Source of the DNA: Takakia lepidozioides
Taxonomy: Eukaryota > Streptophyta > Takakiopsida > Takakiales > Takakiaceae
Reading direction: 5' to 3'
DNA: 64,000 bases
NCBI GenBank assembly: GCA_030704615.1
Contig: CM060733.1
Span: 61,814,001-61,878,000, forward strand
Shown here in pieces: positions 45,441 to 57,751 of the stretch (positions are counted from its first letter, which is position 1; each line of letters begins with the position of its first letter). The position numbers were made by a program, and so were the translations under genes. Under the pieces are notes generated by a model. That model was not told the DNA's origin, did no database searches, and saw only the letters and a program-made list of their open reading frames with translations.

Positions 45441-45830
45441 AGGAGTATGAGGGAAATCTATTATGATTTTCTTGATTGTACCCCTAATAGTTAGAATCTC
45501 GCTTTGTTGTGCAAAAACTGCTTTTACTGTCTGTATCATAGGTTGTTCTTCCTGAGCAGGGCATGAAAGTAGGATGTCCAAGGCCTTTCCCTGAAGTTTG
45601 CAAAGTACTAGGGAGGGTCGAGACTATGGCTGCTCAGCTGCTCCCTGGTCGTTTTCACGGACCACTCCAAAATCTCCAGACTATAGACAAGCTGGTGTAA
45701 GTTTGGACATGTCCGTATGTTCCTCATTGCGTAGAGTCCAATGGAACCCACATTGAATTGTTTGAAAGCTCACTAACACTTCTTCATAAAGGAACTTGTC
45801 TATACCTCGTTGTTTTGTTGGCAGTAGAAG

Positions 45831-46677
45831 AGGACTAAAGTAGAGGACCCTGCCCCAGCCATCGTTAAGGGAGCTGAGAAGAAGTACATGCGAAAAGGAG
45901 AGCGTGTAACCAGAGCCACTGCTGCCAAAGGCACAAAGTCCTTGATTGATGCAAATGGTGACATAACACCAAGTTCTAGCGGGAGTAAGAGTCAGGTGGC
46001 CTTCAGGAGGCACCTCTCCATGCAGCAGTTTCCGTACTAGAGGTGAGCATGCACGCACCTGTTGGCTATCAGTTCTGTACAATGTGGCCATTTACATGTT
46101 GGGTACTTCAAACTATTAGTAGATGCATTGCTAAATGAAACTGCTAAGGGGTGTTGGGCGTGATGTTTGCAGGCTGAGAAAGCCGCTCTTGATACTACCA
46201 CCGACAGTGCACCAACTGCGGCGCCTTCAAAGGCAACCCCCAAATATCAACCCCCTGCCACAGTGGCAGATATTCTTATGCTACCAAAAGTACTCTACAC
46301 TTTCAGTGATTGCTTATACTGGGCGGTCCTCATTATCTAGTTTTCAATGTACATGTATGTCTTCATGGGTTGATTAATGTGGGTTTTATGGTGGGTGTTG
46401 TGTGCAGTTTAAGTTGAAGGACAAAATCAGCTTGTATGATCCTCATTTACCACGACACAGGGCTGCCAGTGGAATTGTCACTGGTGTGCCTGGAAAAGAT
46501 ACATATCACTGCCGTGTTATACCTGAGGGATTGTGGTGGGTTGAGGTGAATGATATCTATATTGCCAATTATGTCTTGCCTCACCCTAACGAGGAAGAGG
46601 TCCCACCGCAAACAATGTTGGAGGATGTCGTTGGTTTGAATTGTCTTTGGCCAGAGAAGAACATGAAGAGGGCTTAG
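45831..46677 (+). pseudogene. CACTA-associated multi-exon gene end (DUF8039-like)
   Basis: Three exon-like stretches are separated by GT-AG introns: 45831 to about 46041 (KYMRKGERVTRATAAKG), about 46172-46290 (TPKYQPPATVADILML) and about 46408-46677. The last gives FKLKDKISLYDPHLPRHRAA, GLWWVEVNDIYIANYVLPHP and GLNCLWPEKNMKRA, then TAG. A short proline-bounded domain ending in (L/A)WP is what I recall of DUF8039 in plant CACTA proteins, so I assign it tentatively. It could be the C-terminal domain of a transposase partner. Upstream exons are not visible before 45800. The ACCACT-rich sequence that follows fits a CACTA 3' subterminal region. Confidence 0.45.
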
Positions 46678-46889
46678 ATTTCGTTTGCCCGGGCATAGAC
46701 ATTGCTGGCAGTGAGAAGAAGGCATGAAAGTAGTTCAGTGTTCCTAGCATGCATGCGGAGATGCCGTGTAGAAGTTAGGCTTAGTGCTTTTATCATGGCT
46801 GGATTTTGTTGACAGTGTTCCAGCACTTAACTCTCTGGGATTCTATTCTATTTTGTGGAGCTTGAATCCCCAATGGTACTTCTTTAAAC

Positions 46890-47335
46890 ACTACACTAGT
46901 GGTATGTGTTCCTTTAGTCATGTTCATAATCACTTGCACATCACTGTAATAATGGTATAATTTAAAACTGTGGGAGTAGCCAAATGCACACAATTGCCTA
47001 CATTACCACTTGTATAGTGGTATAAGTAGTCACATATATATTATTGTACTAGTGGTATGAATTCCTCCAGTGGTATTCCTAATCACTTACACACCACTCT
47101 GTTAGTAATGACTCAAATCCATAGTTCCCACTCAGAGAGACACCATGAATGACTCAAATAGCTTACACACCGCTCTGTGGGTAATCATTCCAGTGACCTG
47201 CTGAGAGACGTCATCCACTCACATAACCGCTCTGTGAGTGATATTGTATATTCTCAGTTTTCATAGAATGACTCTATAAGTCATTTTGTGATCACTCAAC
47301 AAGTGGTTTCGGAAGTCATTGAATTTTTCACTCCA
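46890..47335. repeat. AGTGGTAT / ACCACTCTGT repeats
   Basis: AGTGGTAT recurs near 46900, 47028 and 47050, 47075, and CACACCACTCTGT or CACACCGCTCTGTG near 47090, 47165 and 47220. The short direct and inverted repeats lie between the CACTA gene end and the terminus at 47440, so they are probably subterminal. Confidence 0.55.
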
Positions 47336-47439
47336 TCCATTTCGTAGCACTGACACACGACACGTGACCATGCTGAGAGTGTCGCCACGTGTCGACATAA
47401 TCTCCAATATCATCCACGGACCACCGGCTTACACGTCTC

Positions 47440-47700
47440 CACTACAAAACGGAAGTGGTTACTTTACCACTATGACACGTCATAAGTGGTTGGTTTACCT
47501 CAGTGACACGTCATTGACATATCACAGTGGTTAATTTACCACTGTGACACGTCAGCTAACAGGTGGACCCGGACGTGAGTGGTTCGAACCACTGTCCTTA
47601 ACCACCGGTGCCACGTAATGTCTTTTACCACTCATTTGTCCTAATGCACTGGTTCTTCATCACTCTGGGGCCAGAGTGGTTTAGTGTCTTTTACTATATC
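47440..47700. mobile_element. CACTA terminus with ACCACT subterminal repeats
   Basis: CACTACAAAACGGAAGTGGT starts at 47440 and is followed by TTACTTTACCACTATGACAC, AAGTGGTTGGTTTACC, AGTGGTTAATTTACCACTG and GAGTGGTTCGAACCACT. The ACCACT/AGTGGT motif is shared with 46890-47335, so both may be the two sides of one element family. No matching opposite terminus was found. Confidence 0.55.
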
Positions 47701-48610
47701 CACCCGACTTTTGATGACCTTCTGACGAAGTACGTATCGCAGATGAGGGTGAAGCTGCAATTGTGTCCTCCCCACAACACGGTCTTCAAAATGAAGTTGG
47801 GATCGACTCTCGCCCCTCCGTATACGCTGAAGCCACCGGCAGTGGCCGAATGGAGCTCAGGGGTGATGAACTACCACGACCGAGTGACGTACGCAACCCT
47901 GTTCATACAAACGATGGTGGCGAACCCATTGTACAGTCGACGGGACGGGAACATGCCTCACCGATACGACCAACTCCACCACAATCCAAAAACCGGCTCA
48001 GCTCCCCATCAACACAGCGGGCATTAAGGAGCAACAGGGTTGATCTGTTTTCAACACGCACGCATCATTCTGCTGCATTGGACCGGGCGGAAGTTGAAGC
48101 CTCAGATGATGACAACCTGCCACTACAATTCCACCTTAACCGACGTGTTGCATAGCAGACCCGTGGTTCCTCACATGTCGGACCATCTAATGCCGGTCCA
48201 TCTCAGGCACAACCCTCTCCGAGACCTCCTTCGAGACCACCTTCGAATGCGTCCCAACAATCGACAGAGAACAATCCAACCTTTTGTAGGCGATCGGCCC
48301 ACAAATAGGCCAGATACTGTGGATGGTATTCAAGACCGGAGTGGGAATCAACCTCAGAGAGAACTAAATGTGGTTCGAGGTCGCTTACAGGTTCAAAGGC
48401 TTGGACATGGGAGGTCAGATAGGGAAGACGATTCTAGCACTGATAATGACAATGGTGCTGAAGTCCAGAGGGACTCGAATTATCAGCCCATCGGAGCATC
48501 AAAATAGGATTTTTTTTGTCCCGTCGTCGAAGCAACAGAAGGAATTGAAGCAAACAACTTTAGGCATCCAGCAGCACATTTTGGTGGACATGTTTATATT
48601 TATGTAGTGA
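47690..48610 (+). other. Unassigned open frames downstream of CACTA terminus
   Basis: Overlapping frames at 47608-48027, 47763-48155 and 48040-48507 have biased composition (proline, arginine, histidine). The first contains HPTFDDLLTKYVSQMRVKLQ and AVAEWSSGVMNYHDRVTYAT, which look protein-like, but I do not recognise the family. A probable frame change lies near 48000. Confidence 0.25.
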
Positions 48611-49912
48611 AGCAATACTTGTGTGTTCCTTGTCACTATGAGTATTTGTATTGGTGTTGTGTATGTCTTGGGAAATAAAAGATGTTGCCCATGTGTATAC
48701 CACCCAAAATGTCGACGAAGACATTGTCACTTGCTCATGTTTGTGTTTGGTGTTTTGTTTTCGTAATGAGAAACAATATGGCTATGGCGGTCGCTACCAA
48801 ATATTTTATTATATTAAAAGAATCGGCGGTCCCTTGCAATTATATTATTATTGTCAAGTTATTTCACCACTAATGTGAAACTAGCTAGGAATAGCTAGCT
48901 TTTACATATTGATATTTGGGATTGGCCCAAGTGTCAATCCAGGGATCAAGGCAGATTTAGGCCCTGAAGTGGTTATCTTCACGGCAAGCGCAGGAGGCTC
49001 ATCTTTCTCGAGTTGAGCCTCACCGCGCCTAGCTATGGCGCCGTAGTGTGGATTCCCCATGGCATGGGGTGCACTTGGCTTGACTTGTATTTGAGTGATG
49101 AGTTTATATATGCATGAGTTTATGCTTCAGCTTTAGAGCTCGCATGAGCTTGTGCTTGTATTCTTCTTCTTTATCACTCGAGAAAGATGAGCTGGAGTCT
49201 GTGAGTGCCAAGTTCAAGTTGCGTTGTAGCACTTGTGGTTTTTGCTTGAAAATGAGAGAAACCAGGTTGTTATGCAAGGAGCACCGTGGAGCTCTTTGTT
49301 GTTAGAAGCGGAGGTGATGTTGGTTCCGAGGTGGTGGACCACGGCATTCGATCTTCAGCTTCAGAGATGAAAGCACCGTGCTGCAGGTAATTCCAGAGCA
49401 CCTTGATAGTTTCAAATTGTGTGCGGTGAGCACGAGTGGGAAGAGGCTCAGTCATGAGCATATAAGGCTGAACGAGAGCAAGTTATAGTGGCTCTGGCGG
49501 CAAATCTGAGAACTGGCTTTGGGATACGAGCTTCCATGGTGCGGAAGAGTAAAAGATCAAGCGAGAGGGCTGATTTGGCTTTGGGGCAAATCGGTGCACT
49601 TTGTGGAGTATGTTGAGATTGGGTTTCAATCTCAAGCTTCAGCATTGAGAGGGCTCTTGCCATGGCAAGAGCAGGGCTGGAACAGGAGCTAAGAGGTGCG
49701 GCAAGGCCATGGAATGTGCACCTAGGGTTTCAGAGCTTGGAAGAAGAGCTCTTGCACCACAAGAGGAGTGTCTTGTGGCTGGAAATATAAACCTTAGGGT
49801 TTCAGGAGCTTGGCAAAGGCTATAGATTGCTTAGTCTTGTCTTAGAGAGCATCAAGGAGCCAAAGAGCCAAGATAGGGGGCTGATACCTCTTGTATGAAG
49901 GGGTTGCATGTG

Positions 49913-50200
49913 TGGAGCATGCATTCAACCCATTGAAGCTTCCATCTTCAAGCTTGGAGGGCAAGCAAGGAAGAGGGAAGGGCTGATTTCTCTTATGTGA
50001 GGGCAATGTTGTGGAGCATGCTTCCAGCTTGCTGAAGCTTGTATTTTCACGTTGGTGGGTGCAAGAAAGGAAGCAAAGGGGCTGATTCTCTTGTGGTGAG
50101 AGTGGGGCATGTGTGGAGCATGCCTTCAGTCCATTGGGGTTTTGTTTTCAAGCTTTAGAGAGCTAGAATGGAAGGGCTAGGGCTGGTTCCCACTTGGGTG
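49913..50200. repeat. Three diverged direct repeats, period ~97 bp
   Basis: Each unit has GTGGAGCATGC, then TTCA(A/G)..CCATTG or CTGAAGCTT and CAAGCTT, and GGGCTGATT(C/T)CTCTT or GGGCTGGTTCCCACTT. Units begin near 49913, 50012 and 50111. Confidence 0.6.
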
Positions 50201-50637
50201 AAAGAAAAGCACTTGTAGGGCATATGTGAGTTGGGGTTTCAACCTCAAGCCTAGATAGAGCATGGCTCTTGAAGTGGCAGGTGTAGGGGGCTGGAATAGG
50301 CTCTAAGACACATACTATGACCAAGGAGAGCGCATGAATAAGTGCTCACAAGGGCTGGAAACCAACAAGGCTCGGTTGTTTGCCATTGAGTTGAGAGGCG
50401 GGTTTTGGGAGTCTAATTGAGAAAGAGGGCTTGGTTTGTGGCAAACATTTTCCTCATGACTTAGAGCTTTTGTTGGTGGTGTGTGGGAGCCAAAAAGAGC
50501 AAGAATACCTTGCTGATTTCCTCACAACCACCATAGCTCGGTGCAAAGAAGCCTAGAGTCCAAGAGACACAAACCCTAGCTTGGTGTGGCTAAACCCCTT
50601 GGAGAAATGGCTAAACTGCCATGAGCGGCCATGGATG

Positions 50638-50905
50638 GGGCTGTGACGGGCTATGACAGGCTGTGGCCTGTGGGGCTGTGACCCTGTGACCTGTGTAGGG
50701 CTGTGACCTGTGGCCTATGGGGCTGTGACGGCTGTGATCTGTGAAGCTGTGATGGGCTGTGATAGGCTGTGACGGCTGTGGCTTGTGTGGGGCTGTGACG
50801 GCTTGGCATGTGATCTGTGTGGGCCTGTGCTGGTCTGTGGTGGCCCGTGTTGACCTGTGGACGGCCTATGCTGACCCGTGGAGGCACTGGTGGACTGTCT
50901 GAGGA
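50638..50905. repeat. GGCTGTGAC tandem repeat
   Basis: About twenty 9-20 bp units built on GG(G)CTGTGAC(G/C) run across this stretch. The unit resembles the LTR-associated repeat at 43680 and 54755. Confidence 0.75.
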
Positions 50906-51428
50906 CTAGCATGTGGTCTTGAAGGCCAAATTTCGAAGCTCGTGGAGGGCGGTTTGAGGAGTATCTTCATGATATTCCCATGGTCATGCAAGTGAGGGAA
51001 GAGAGGAGAGGAAGAGTGTTGGGATGAGGGCATGTTGGGATTAGGCATTGCTTTAGATTTTCTTCCTCGTAGTTTTTCACCCTCTCATTAGGTCAAGACC
51101 TTTCCGTAGGTGGAGGCAAGAGTCAGTCCGGGTTTGGGCTGGGGTGTCCTTGCAGGAGCGACACCGAGGAGTTGTTTTTAGGGTGGGGGAGTTGTCGTTC
51201 TGATTTCTTGTGTTTGGATCCCCTCCACACCTGCATGCTTGATTGTGCGCCATGTTAGTTTTGTGTAGGCGCTTGTTTTTATAGGTGATTGGTCCGGATT
51301 TGATCACCGGCCAGTCCTAGAGCTTGTTGTCGATGGTCAGGCTGGGGTGATGACCAGTCAGACCATCATTGTTTCTCTTGTGGTGAGGTTGGAAGTGATT
51401 ACCAGCCAACCATGGGAGTGCCTGAGGT

Positions 51429-51456
51429 GGATGCAGGTGCAGGTGCAGGTGCAGGC
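51429..51456. repeat. GGTGCA microsatellite
   Basis: Four to five copies of the hexamer GGTGCA or GCAGGT in tandem. Confidence 0.8.
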
Positions 51457-51562
51457 TATGTTAGGAATCTAGTATTCCAAACCATAAGCTGCATCAGGTT
51501 CTCTATCCAGTTACTTTGTGGAGATGGGGTTAGGGACATGTTCATGACCGGTTGAGTGTCAG

Positions 51563-53881
51563 TTGGTCAACATGGAGATGCCACTAGTTGTTGGGGAAAG
51601 TGCCGGTTCGAGCACTAGCGATACTAGTGGGAACACGAGACCAGGTGTGCGGTTTAGGCCACCTTCACCACCTGTGTCTTCTATGGAAGGTTCTGATTCG
51701 GATTGTGAATTAGGAGGACTCACACCAGTGGTGCAAGTTCCTTGCCATTGTTGTGGGACACAATGGAGGAGATGTATGGAGCTACCAAGGGGCCACGTCG
51801 ATACTCTGGGGCGGTGGGCACCATTGAGCTAGACGATTTTATCCAAGAGTTTGATAGTTGGTGTGATTTGCAGCAAATGCGCAATCCACAACTATTTACG
51901 CCTTTTAAGGCATGGAAGGGGCTATTTCAGCATCTTGAGGGGCCGCCCATGGATGATTACCATGAGTTCAGGCGGGGGCATGAGGTTGAGATTGAGGAGT
52001 GGAGGATGTATTGGTCACCCGACTATGTCTCCATCACTAGGGGCACTAGAGCCACGAGGGCTGTGGCTACACCTGCAGCTTCAACAAGCAGCATTGGGAC
52101 TAGTGGGACTGGTGGTACCATAGCTATGACGTCCACCCAAGCCACTGCCGCACCAGCACCAGTACCCGTGCTTGCCTTCAACCCTGTTGTGGAGTTCTTT
52201 GAAGAGTTGAAAGGGAACTACCAAGGGGTGAGGATAGAAAAGTTGCGGAGCTTGCAAGAATTCCAACGGAAGCCTACTAAGAGCTTGAGGGAGGCTTTCA
52301 CTCGCATGAGGCGCTTGATAAATGTAACCCAAGGGGTTACAGAAGCTCAGGCAGTCCAATTCTGGTATGGGATATTGGACAAGGAGCTGAGGAGAAGGGT
52401 GCAAGATGCAACTCTCCTACAAGTGGCCCAACCCATCTTAGCAAATGTGTTTTTTGCTGGCAAAGCGGATAGAGCTCAACATGGTGGAGGAACGAGGAGA
52501 CACCACGGGGTAGTGGTGCTCCTAGCCAACCACTACTCAACGTGGTCAAGGCGACAAGGGGGCTTAGGTGAAGCCCAGGGAAGGACAGAGAGGACCTCAG
52601 ATACAGGGGTCTCTCCCTTCGTTTGCAGGCCAACAACGAGCAAATGTGGTGTGTTGGACATGTGGAAGACCCCATGTCAAGAAAGATTGCCCAAAGAACG
52701 GCAAAGGGTTGGCTCAGGTATAGCCTGCACAGTTGCAGTGTGGGCATTGTGGCAGTTTGGGCATGGAGAGGCTCAGTGTTATGACTTGCATCCTGAGTTG
52801 CGGCCAGGCCAGTTCCAACGGAACAATGGTGGCCGGGGCGAGGTGGAGCAGCTCAAAGAGGACGAGGTGGCTAGGCACAAGGTGCAGGCCAAGGGCAAGC
52901 TCAGCATGGCCAGGGACGAGGAGGTTAGGGTGTTGACCAAGGCATGGCCAATCGGCTTCAGCAGCTAGAGTAGCGACTTATTGCCATGGCTACAGCTCAG
53001 GTGGTACCAGCTCCAAGGCCTGAGGGTCCACCTCCTATGGGAGGCATGGAATTCATGTGCGGAGCAGCACTACCACTAGTGCAGGTGGAGTCTGCTGCAG
53101 CCGTGACTCGAGGAGCAGCACGAGTTTCTGAGCCACGAGGTGCGGAGGTGGAGTTGGATCCACAGCGTGGGGAGGCAAGCCGTCAGGCTAGGCTGCCTCA
53201 ATCATTCACATTGGCAGAGACAGCGTCGACGCCATCCATGGTACCTAGTTCTCGCCCGACTGCTACCGAGGTGGAGATTATTGTGCCATTGGGGAGAGCC
53301 ACACGGGCAGCACCACTACCTGCTGCCAAGGCTACGGCAGCTAGTGTGCTGCTGGGGGCGGCCACATCTGTATGTCAGGCTCCATTGTGCTCGGCTACCA
53401 TGATTGCGACGCCAGGGGTAAGACCAGCTGAGGTGTTCAGGCTGGCAGCTACACTCTGTGAGAGTGGGGAGGTTACTTCATCTTCTGCGGAGATAGTGGG
53501 AGGTGTAGTGACGGAGGGATCCTCGGATATGAAGGTCAAGACTGCCACGGCGGCGCCATGGCAAGCTGCAGCTGCTAGGTTGGCGGAGCTGCCAGCTAGA
53601 CCAGCCATTGAGCGCGCCATGGTGACACCTGGGGTTGTCATGTTAGACAACCAGGATGGCATTTTCTGTTTGAGTGGACCGGCAGGCAAGAGATACTGGC
53701 CACTGCGAGTCTTGTTGGACTCGGGAGCTTAGCCATTGATGCTGGGTAGAGCTGCTATTGTAGGCTTGGGCCTCACGGAGGCGGATATAGAGCCTTGTCC
53801 TTTCCAGATACAGACATCTCTGAGAGGATCGGAGCAGGCTCGGGGCATGACACGGCGTGAGTTGGCTATCAGACTACGGCC
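51563..53881 (+). pseudogene. Gypsy family 3 gag-protease
   Basis: The ATG at 51563 starts an acidic leader, then a frame change near 51750 leads into 51742-52968 with the gag core: DFIQEFDSWCDLQQM, FTPFKAWKGLFQHLEG, LREAFTRMRRLI and AVQFWYGILDKELRRRV. Zinc knuckles are visible in another frame as CWTCGRPHVKKDC (one residue shorter than canonical) and CGHCGSL...C. A low-complexity Ala/Pro/Thr-rich linker follows. The protease begins YWPLRVLLDSGA at about 53695-53731, with an intact DSGA but TAG immediately after. At 53882 an LTR of the chromovirus family begins, and RT is missing. Confidence 0.78.
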
Positions 53882-54628
53882 TGTCGAGCACCTCACTTCG
53901 GTAAGCTCATCTTCACATCATAGTTACTCGCTTTGATGCGTGCGCCTAACTCCCAAACTGGCCGCCGGGGGTTTCACAAACAACACCGACCTTTTATGGC
54001 GAACCACCATGAAGACCCTTGACTCCCGATGATGAGTCGCGGTGAGTCTTGGCCCACCCACCACGGCCCCAATGGACCGTGATGAGTCCCAAGACTCCCC
54101 ACGACTCCCACCACAAGGTCTCCGCCCCATAATGAGTCCTATGCCACCCCCACTAAGACCCACTAAGCTACCACCACCCCTCGTGGAACCACCCCCACCG
54201 CAACCCGGTGTGCGGGGCTCCACCTAGTGAGCGCCTTCGCCTCCTTGAGTGCCTTGGGCACTCAAGGGTGCTTCAGCCCCCGTACCTATTGTTGCCACTG
54301 CCCCCACCACAGGGGCAGCCCCTTTTGTGTCCCAACCCCCTGCCCTCAAGGCAAAGGGCCGCAACACACACCCCTACCAAAAGGGAGTCGATGTCCTCAT
54401 TGACTTCTCCATTTTGTAGAAACTAATATCCAAGTTGTGGCGTCCCACATCAAGGAGTTTGTTTCCGTACCATGGCGTCCATAGCAAAGAACCAAACCCC
54501 CACTTGACTCTACTCTCCACTAGCTAGTTTGGCCGACTTCTTCCAAGTCCCAGCCAAGGGTGGAGCCTCTCCAGCTCCACCCAGTGCACGCTTCTTGGCC
54601 CACTTCAAGGCCAAGGAATGATCCTCCC
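53882..54628. mobile_element. Truncated chromovirus LTR plus adjoining internal sequence
   Basis: The sequence starts TGTCGAGCACCTCACTTCGG, runs to about 53968, then skips roughly 245 bp of the 729 bp LTR (joining GGCCGCCGGG to GGTTTCAC) and continues to the LTR end near 54366. The following 260 bp match 22906-23172, the internal side of the complete element. It stops at 54628, where the gypsy family 2 LTR begins. Confidence 0.8.
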
Positions 54629-55516
54629 TGTTGGAGGGCTGCTTGGGACTTTAACGCTTTTACGGGTTCTGTGGGGTACCGTTAATTTTTACATAGACTG
54701 AGACCAACAGAAGCCTTAGGGGTGACAGCAGTAGACTTTAGGGGGGGGGGGGGGGTTACACAACCCGACACAGCCCGACACAGCCGGTCACAGCCGCCAT
54801 AGCCGACACAGCTCGACAGTCACAGCCGCCACAGCTCGACAGTCACAGCTGCCACAGCCGACACAGCCCGTCACAGCCAACACAGCCCGATACAGCCCAA
54901 CACAGCCTGACACAGCCAGTCACAGCCCGTCACAGCTTCACACAGCCCAACCAGTTTTGCACAATTGTCACAGTACAGGGGGAACGGTTAACATGGACAG
55001 GGAACGACTGTGTGGGAACGACATCTGCAGAGGGAATATGTTACTTCAGGGGTGACAGATAGTTAGCAAGGCGGTTAGAACAACTTGTAGGTAGATAAAG
55101 CCAAGAGCAGGGACTTTTTGGGGATCACTTATTGGATCACTTCTTAGACATCAGGGGAGAAGGTCAGACGGAGGGCACGATCTTGGAGCTCAGGGATGAT
55201 GATGATTACACAGAAGAGGAGATGATGACTTGATGGAGGTTTATTTCATGCAGAGCTGTAGTGATACTGTAGGGCGGATTAGAGTCACCTTGACATTGGC
55301 CTAGTACCTGATAAATCGTAATCTGATACCTTATTCGATACAAGCACACTGTGTAGAGAGACATGAGTGAAGCTGTGAAATAAATGCATGATTAACTGGA
55401 ACTAAGAAGATACTGAAGCAATCTGATGCTTCAGTATCAGATAAGGTACATTGATAACATGAAGGCAAGAAGGAATACAAATGGGAAGCACAACCATGAT
55501 TCACTAGCTGCAGGTC
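54629..55516 (+). mobile_element. Gypsy family 2 LTR and leader, copy 2
   Basis: TGTTGGAGGGCTGCTTGGGA marks the LTR start, shared with the inverted copy at 43978. It interrupts the chromovirus fragment after CGATCCTCCC-like sequence. A C/G run and then a CACAGCC tandem array (54755-54960) match the repeat at 43680. The LTR end and primer-binding site could not be fixed. Confidence 0.6.
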
Positions 55517-56216
55517 ATGACTGATTGTACTGAGCGGGCTGAGTGCTTAGAGATATCCAACTCTTCTATCTTGGAGTTTCCACCTCGGATAGCAAAGGGA
55601 TGGGTGAGTAAAAGCCGCTTGACATTTGGCGACCATACTGGGGAACTAAGTCTTGAACAACCAGATGTGACAGGCATCTGGTGGGATCATGGTGGTTGGA
55701 GAATTCAAGAATTTGATGTGAATCAAATTCCCTGTGAAACTGAGAAGGAAAGCTTGTCCAAACAATTCTTTCAGAGGTTCTTGGAATTGCCAGACGGTTG
55801 TAAAGAAAACATTCTTAAGAGAGTGCATGATGCTGACCCTGAGTGGGGTCTGGAGAAAGGGGTGATAAAGATTTATCAGGTGGCCTGTAGGGGAAGAGCA
55901 CGTTGGTTACCAACACTGGTTTATGTGATAGCATTGCTATCCATTAAGCGAGTAGAGTTTGAAGGCTGGGAGGAAAGGAAGGTGAATGTTTATACTCATA
56001 TGCATGAAGAGCTTGTACTGGTAAAGAATTGGATTCCAAAGGATACTCTGTGGATCAAACTCACACCAAGAACAGCTTTCTTGACGTGTTTGCCATATGG
56101 TTATATGGTAACAGAGACTTCTAGTATAGCCAAGGGTGCATTAAAGCTGGAAAGAAACCCAGGCATATACGAGAGATACTACAGAAGAGAGTTTTGGTTA
56201 TTGCCACATTAAAGAA
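55517..56216 (+). CDS. Gypsy family 2 extra ORF upstream of gag, copy 2
   Basis: The 231-codon frame 55517-56212 (MTDCTERAECLEIS...) has no gag motif. It contains WWDHGGWRIQEFDVNQ, EFLELPDGCKENILKR-like and HMHEELVLVKNWIPKD stretches and a tyrosine- and arginine-rich end. The last third is also present in copy 1 with the same spacing before gag. A 2 bp insertion (AGAGAG against AGAG) near 56190 changes the final residues relative to copy 1. Extra ORFs upstream of gag are known in the Tat/Ogre lineage of Ty3/gypsy; I infer a similar arrangement. The function of such ORFs is unknown. Confidence 0.6.
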
Positions 56217-56232
56217 ATGAAAGACATGGGAC

Positions 56233-57751
56233 ATGAGTGATGAAAAAGAAGCTAGACTCCAGAGATATTCAGCAAAAAGAGAAAGTTATCTGAAAGCTAA
56301 TTATCCATATCTTTGGGAGAGAGGAATAGACATAGGGGAATCATCTGGACCTCTCACACCATTAAGATCAGAGAGTACAACACCCATACTGGAAGAACTA
56401 GAGTTGGATGCCACTCCTTCTTTTTCTTTGCAAGAAAGATTAAGGGAATTGGTACGGGAAGAAGATCAACCACGAGGTGAAAGATCTGAGGTACATCCCT
56501 GGATAAAAGATTTGACAGAAATCTTTGATAAGAGTTGGCATGGAACACCAAAAGCAGGAACTCCAGTTTCTGAAACGGAAGGTGAAGAAGGAGGAGAAGA
56601 TGTGGCAGAGCCAACGGAGAGTTCAGACTCTCCAACACCATTGTAGTTGAGTTACATGAGTGAAGAAGAAACCCAAGGGCAGAACTTGGAGGATGAAAAC
56701 AGAGAGAAGAAATTGGAAGAGGAAGAGTATGAAGAAGTAGACCCAACAGCTGAGGTTGAGACTACAACCAGGACATCCCAACCCGTTGGACCCGGATCAA
56801 GTGGAGCACTTGGATCACAGGCCAACGAAGGTGTCGGCTCAGGGGGATCAGGCGGGCAGCCTGGATCTGGCTCTGGGGGGACAGGGAGTGTGGGAAGTAG
56901 TGCAACTGGAGCTGGGAATACTGTGAATATCGTGGGGCCAGTAGCAGGGAGTGCTCAGGGGCCACCACTGGGTGGAAGATCCACCACAATTACAACAGGT
57001 CCTCAAGGACCAGCACCAGCAAGGGGGCCAACATCTGTCAGTGGGCAGAAGGTAGGGCCACAGATGGCGTTACAACCAACACGGGAAAAAACCACCTTTT
57101 CCAATATATTCAGGAAAAGGGGATCCTGATGTACACATTAGCCAATTTTAGCACATGTGTATTGTGAACAATGAGAATGGTGATGATGCCAAGATGAGAT
57201 TGTTTCCTTGTTCACTTATCAAGAAAGCAAGTGAGTGGTATGCAAGATTCCCGGATAATCATTTCCTAAGCTGGAATGGCTTGAATACAACATTCCAAAA
57301 TAGGTTTATGACAAGTAAAACTGAGGATGAAGTGTATGGAAGTTTACAACAGTTAAAGCAAAAGAAGCATGAAACTGTTGAGGAGTATATGGAAAAAATG
57401 GAATTGATGATGAAAAAGCTGGCTGTTGTACCAGCACCAGGTTTACAGAAGACTTGGTTTGTGAGTGGACTAAGACCAGAGTTGCAAAAGAAAGTGGATA
57501 TGTTACCCCATAATACAGTGGAAAAGGCATTTGAAACAGCGAACAGAATTGAGCAATTGGGAATGCTTAGGAGAGAGAAAAGGGATGATTAAGACTCTGA
57601 GGATGAGTTGGATGAGGAAGAAGAGCAAGAGCTGAAAAGGAAGAGTAAGAGAATGGAGAAGTTGAAGAGGGATAACTATGAGAAAAGATTAGAAGAAATC
57701 TTGAAGAAGTATGCCACAGAGGCTGCAACACATTGGAGGAAGGGTGTTTGG
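56233..57751 (+). pseudogene. Gypsy family 2 gag, copy 2
   Basis: The ATG at 56233 (MSDEKEARLQRYSAKRE) opens the gag frame, with a TAG near 56644 where copy 1 reads through (Q codon), then continues at 56647-57129 and 57155-57592. It has the same core blocks as copy 1, including ASEWYARFPDNHF and LRPELQKKVDML. A frame change lies near 57125 and stops occur near 57590. It ends at THWRKGVW (57751), just before the zinc knuckles, where an inverted protease segment is joined. Confidence 0.82.

Larger units (their letters stand above)
48900..51540. other. Noncoding stretch upstream of gypsy family 3
   Basis: No coding sequence was recognised. It probably holds the LTR and leader of the gypsy at 51.5-53.9 kb, but LTR boundaries could not be set because only one copy is present. 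Internal repeats are listed separately. Confidence 0.45.
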
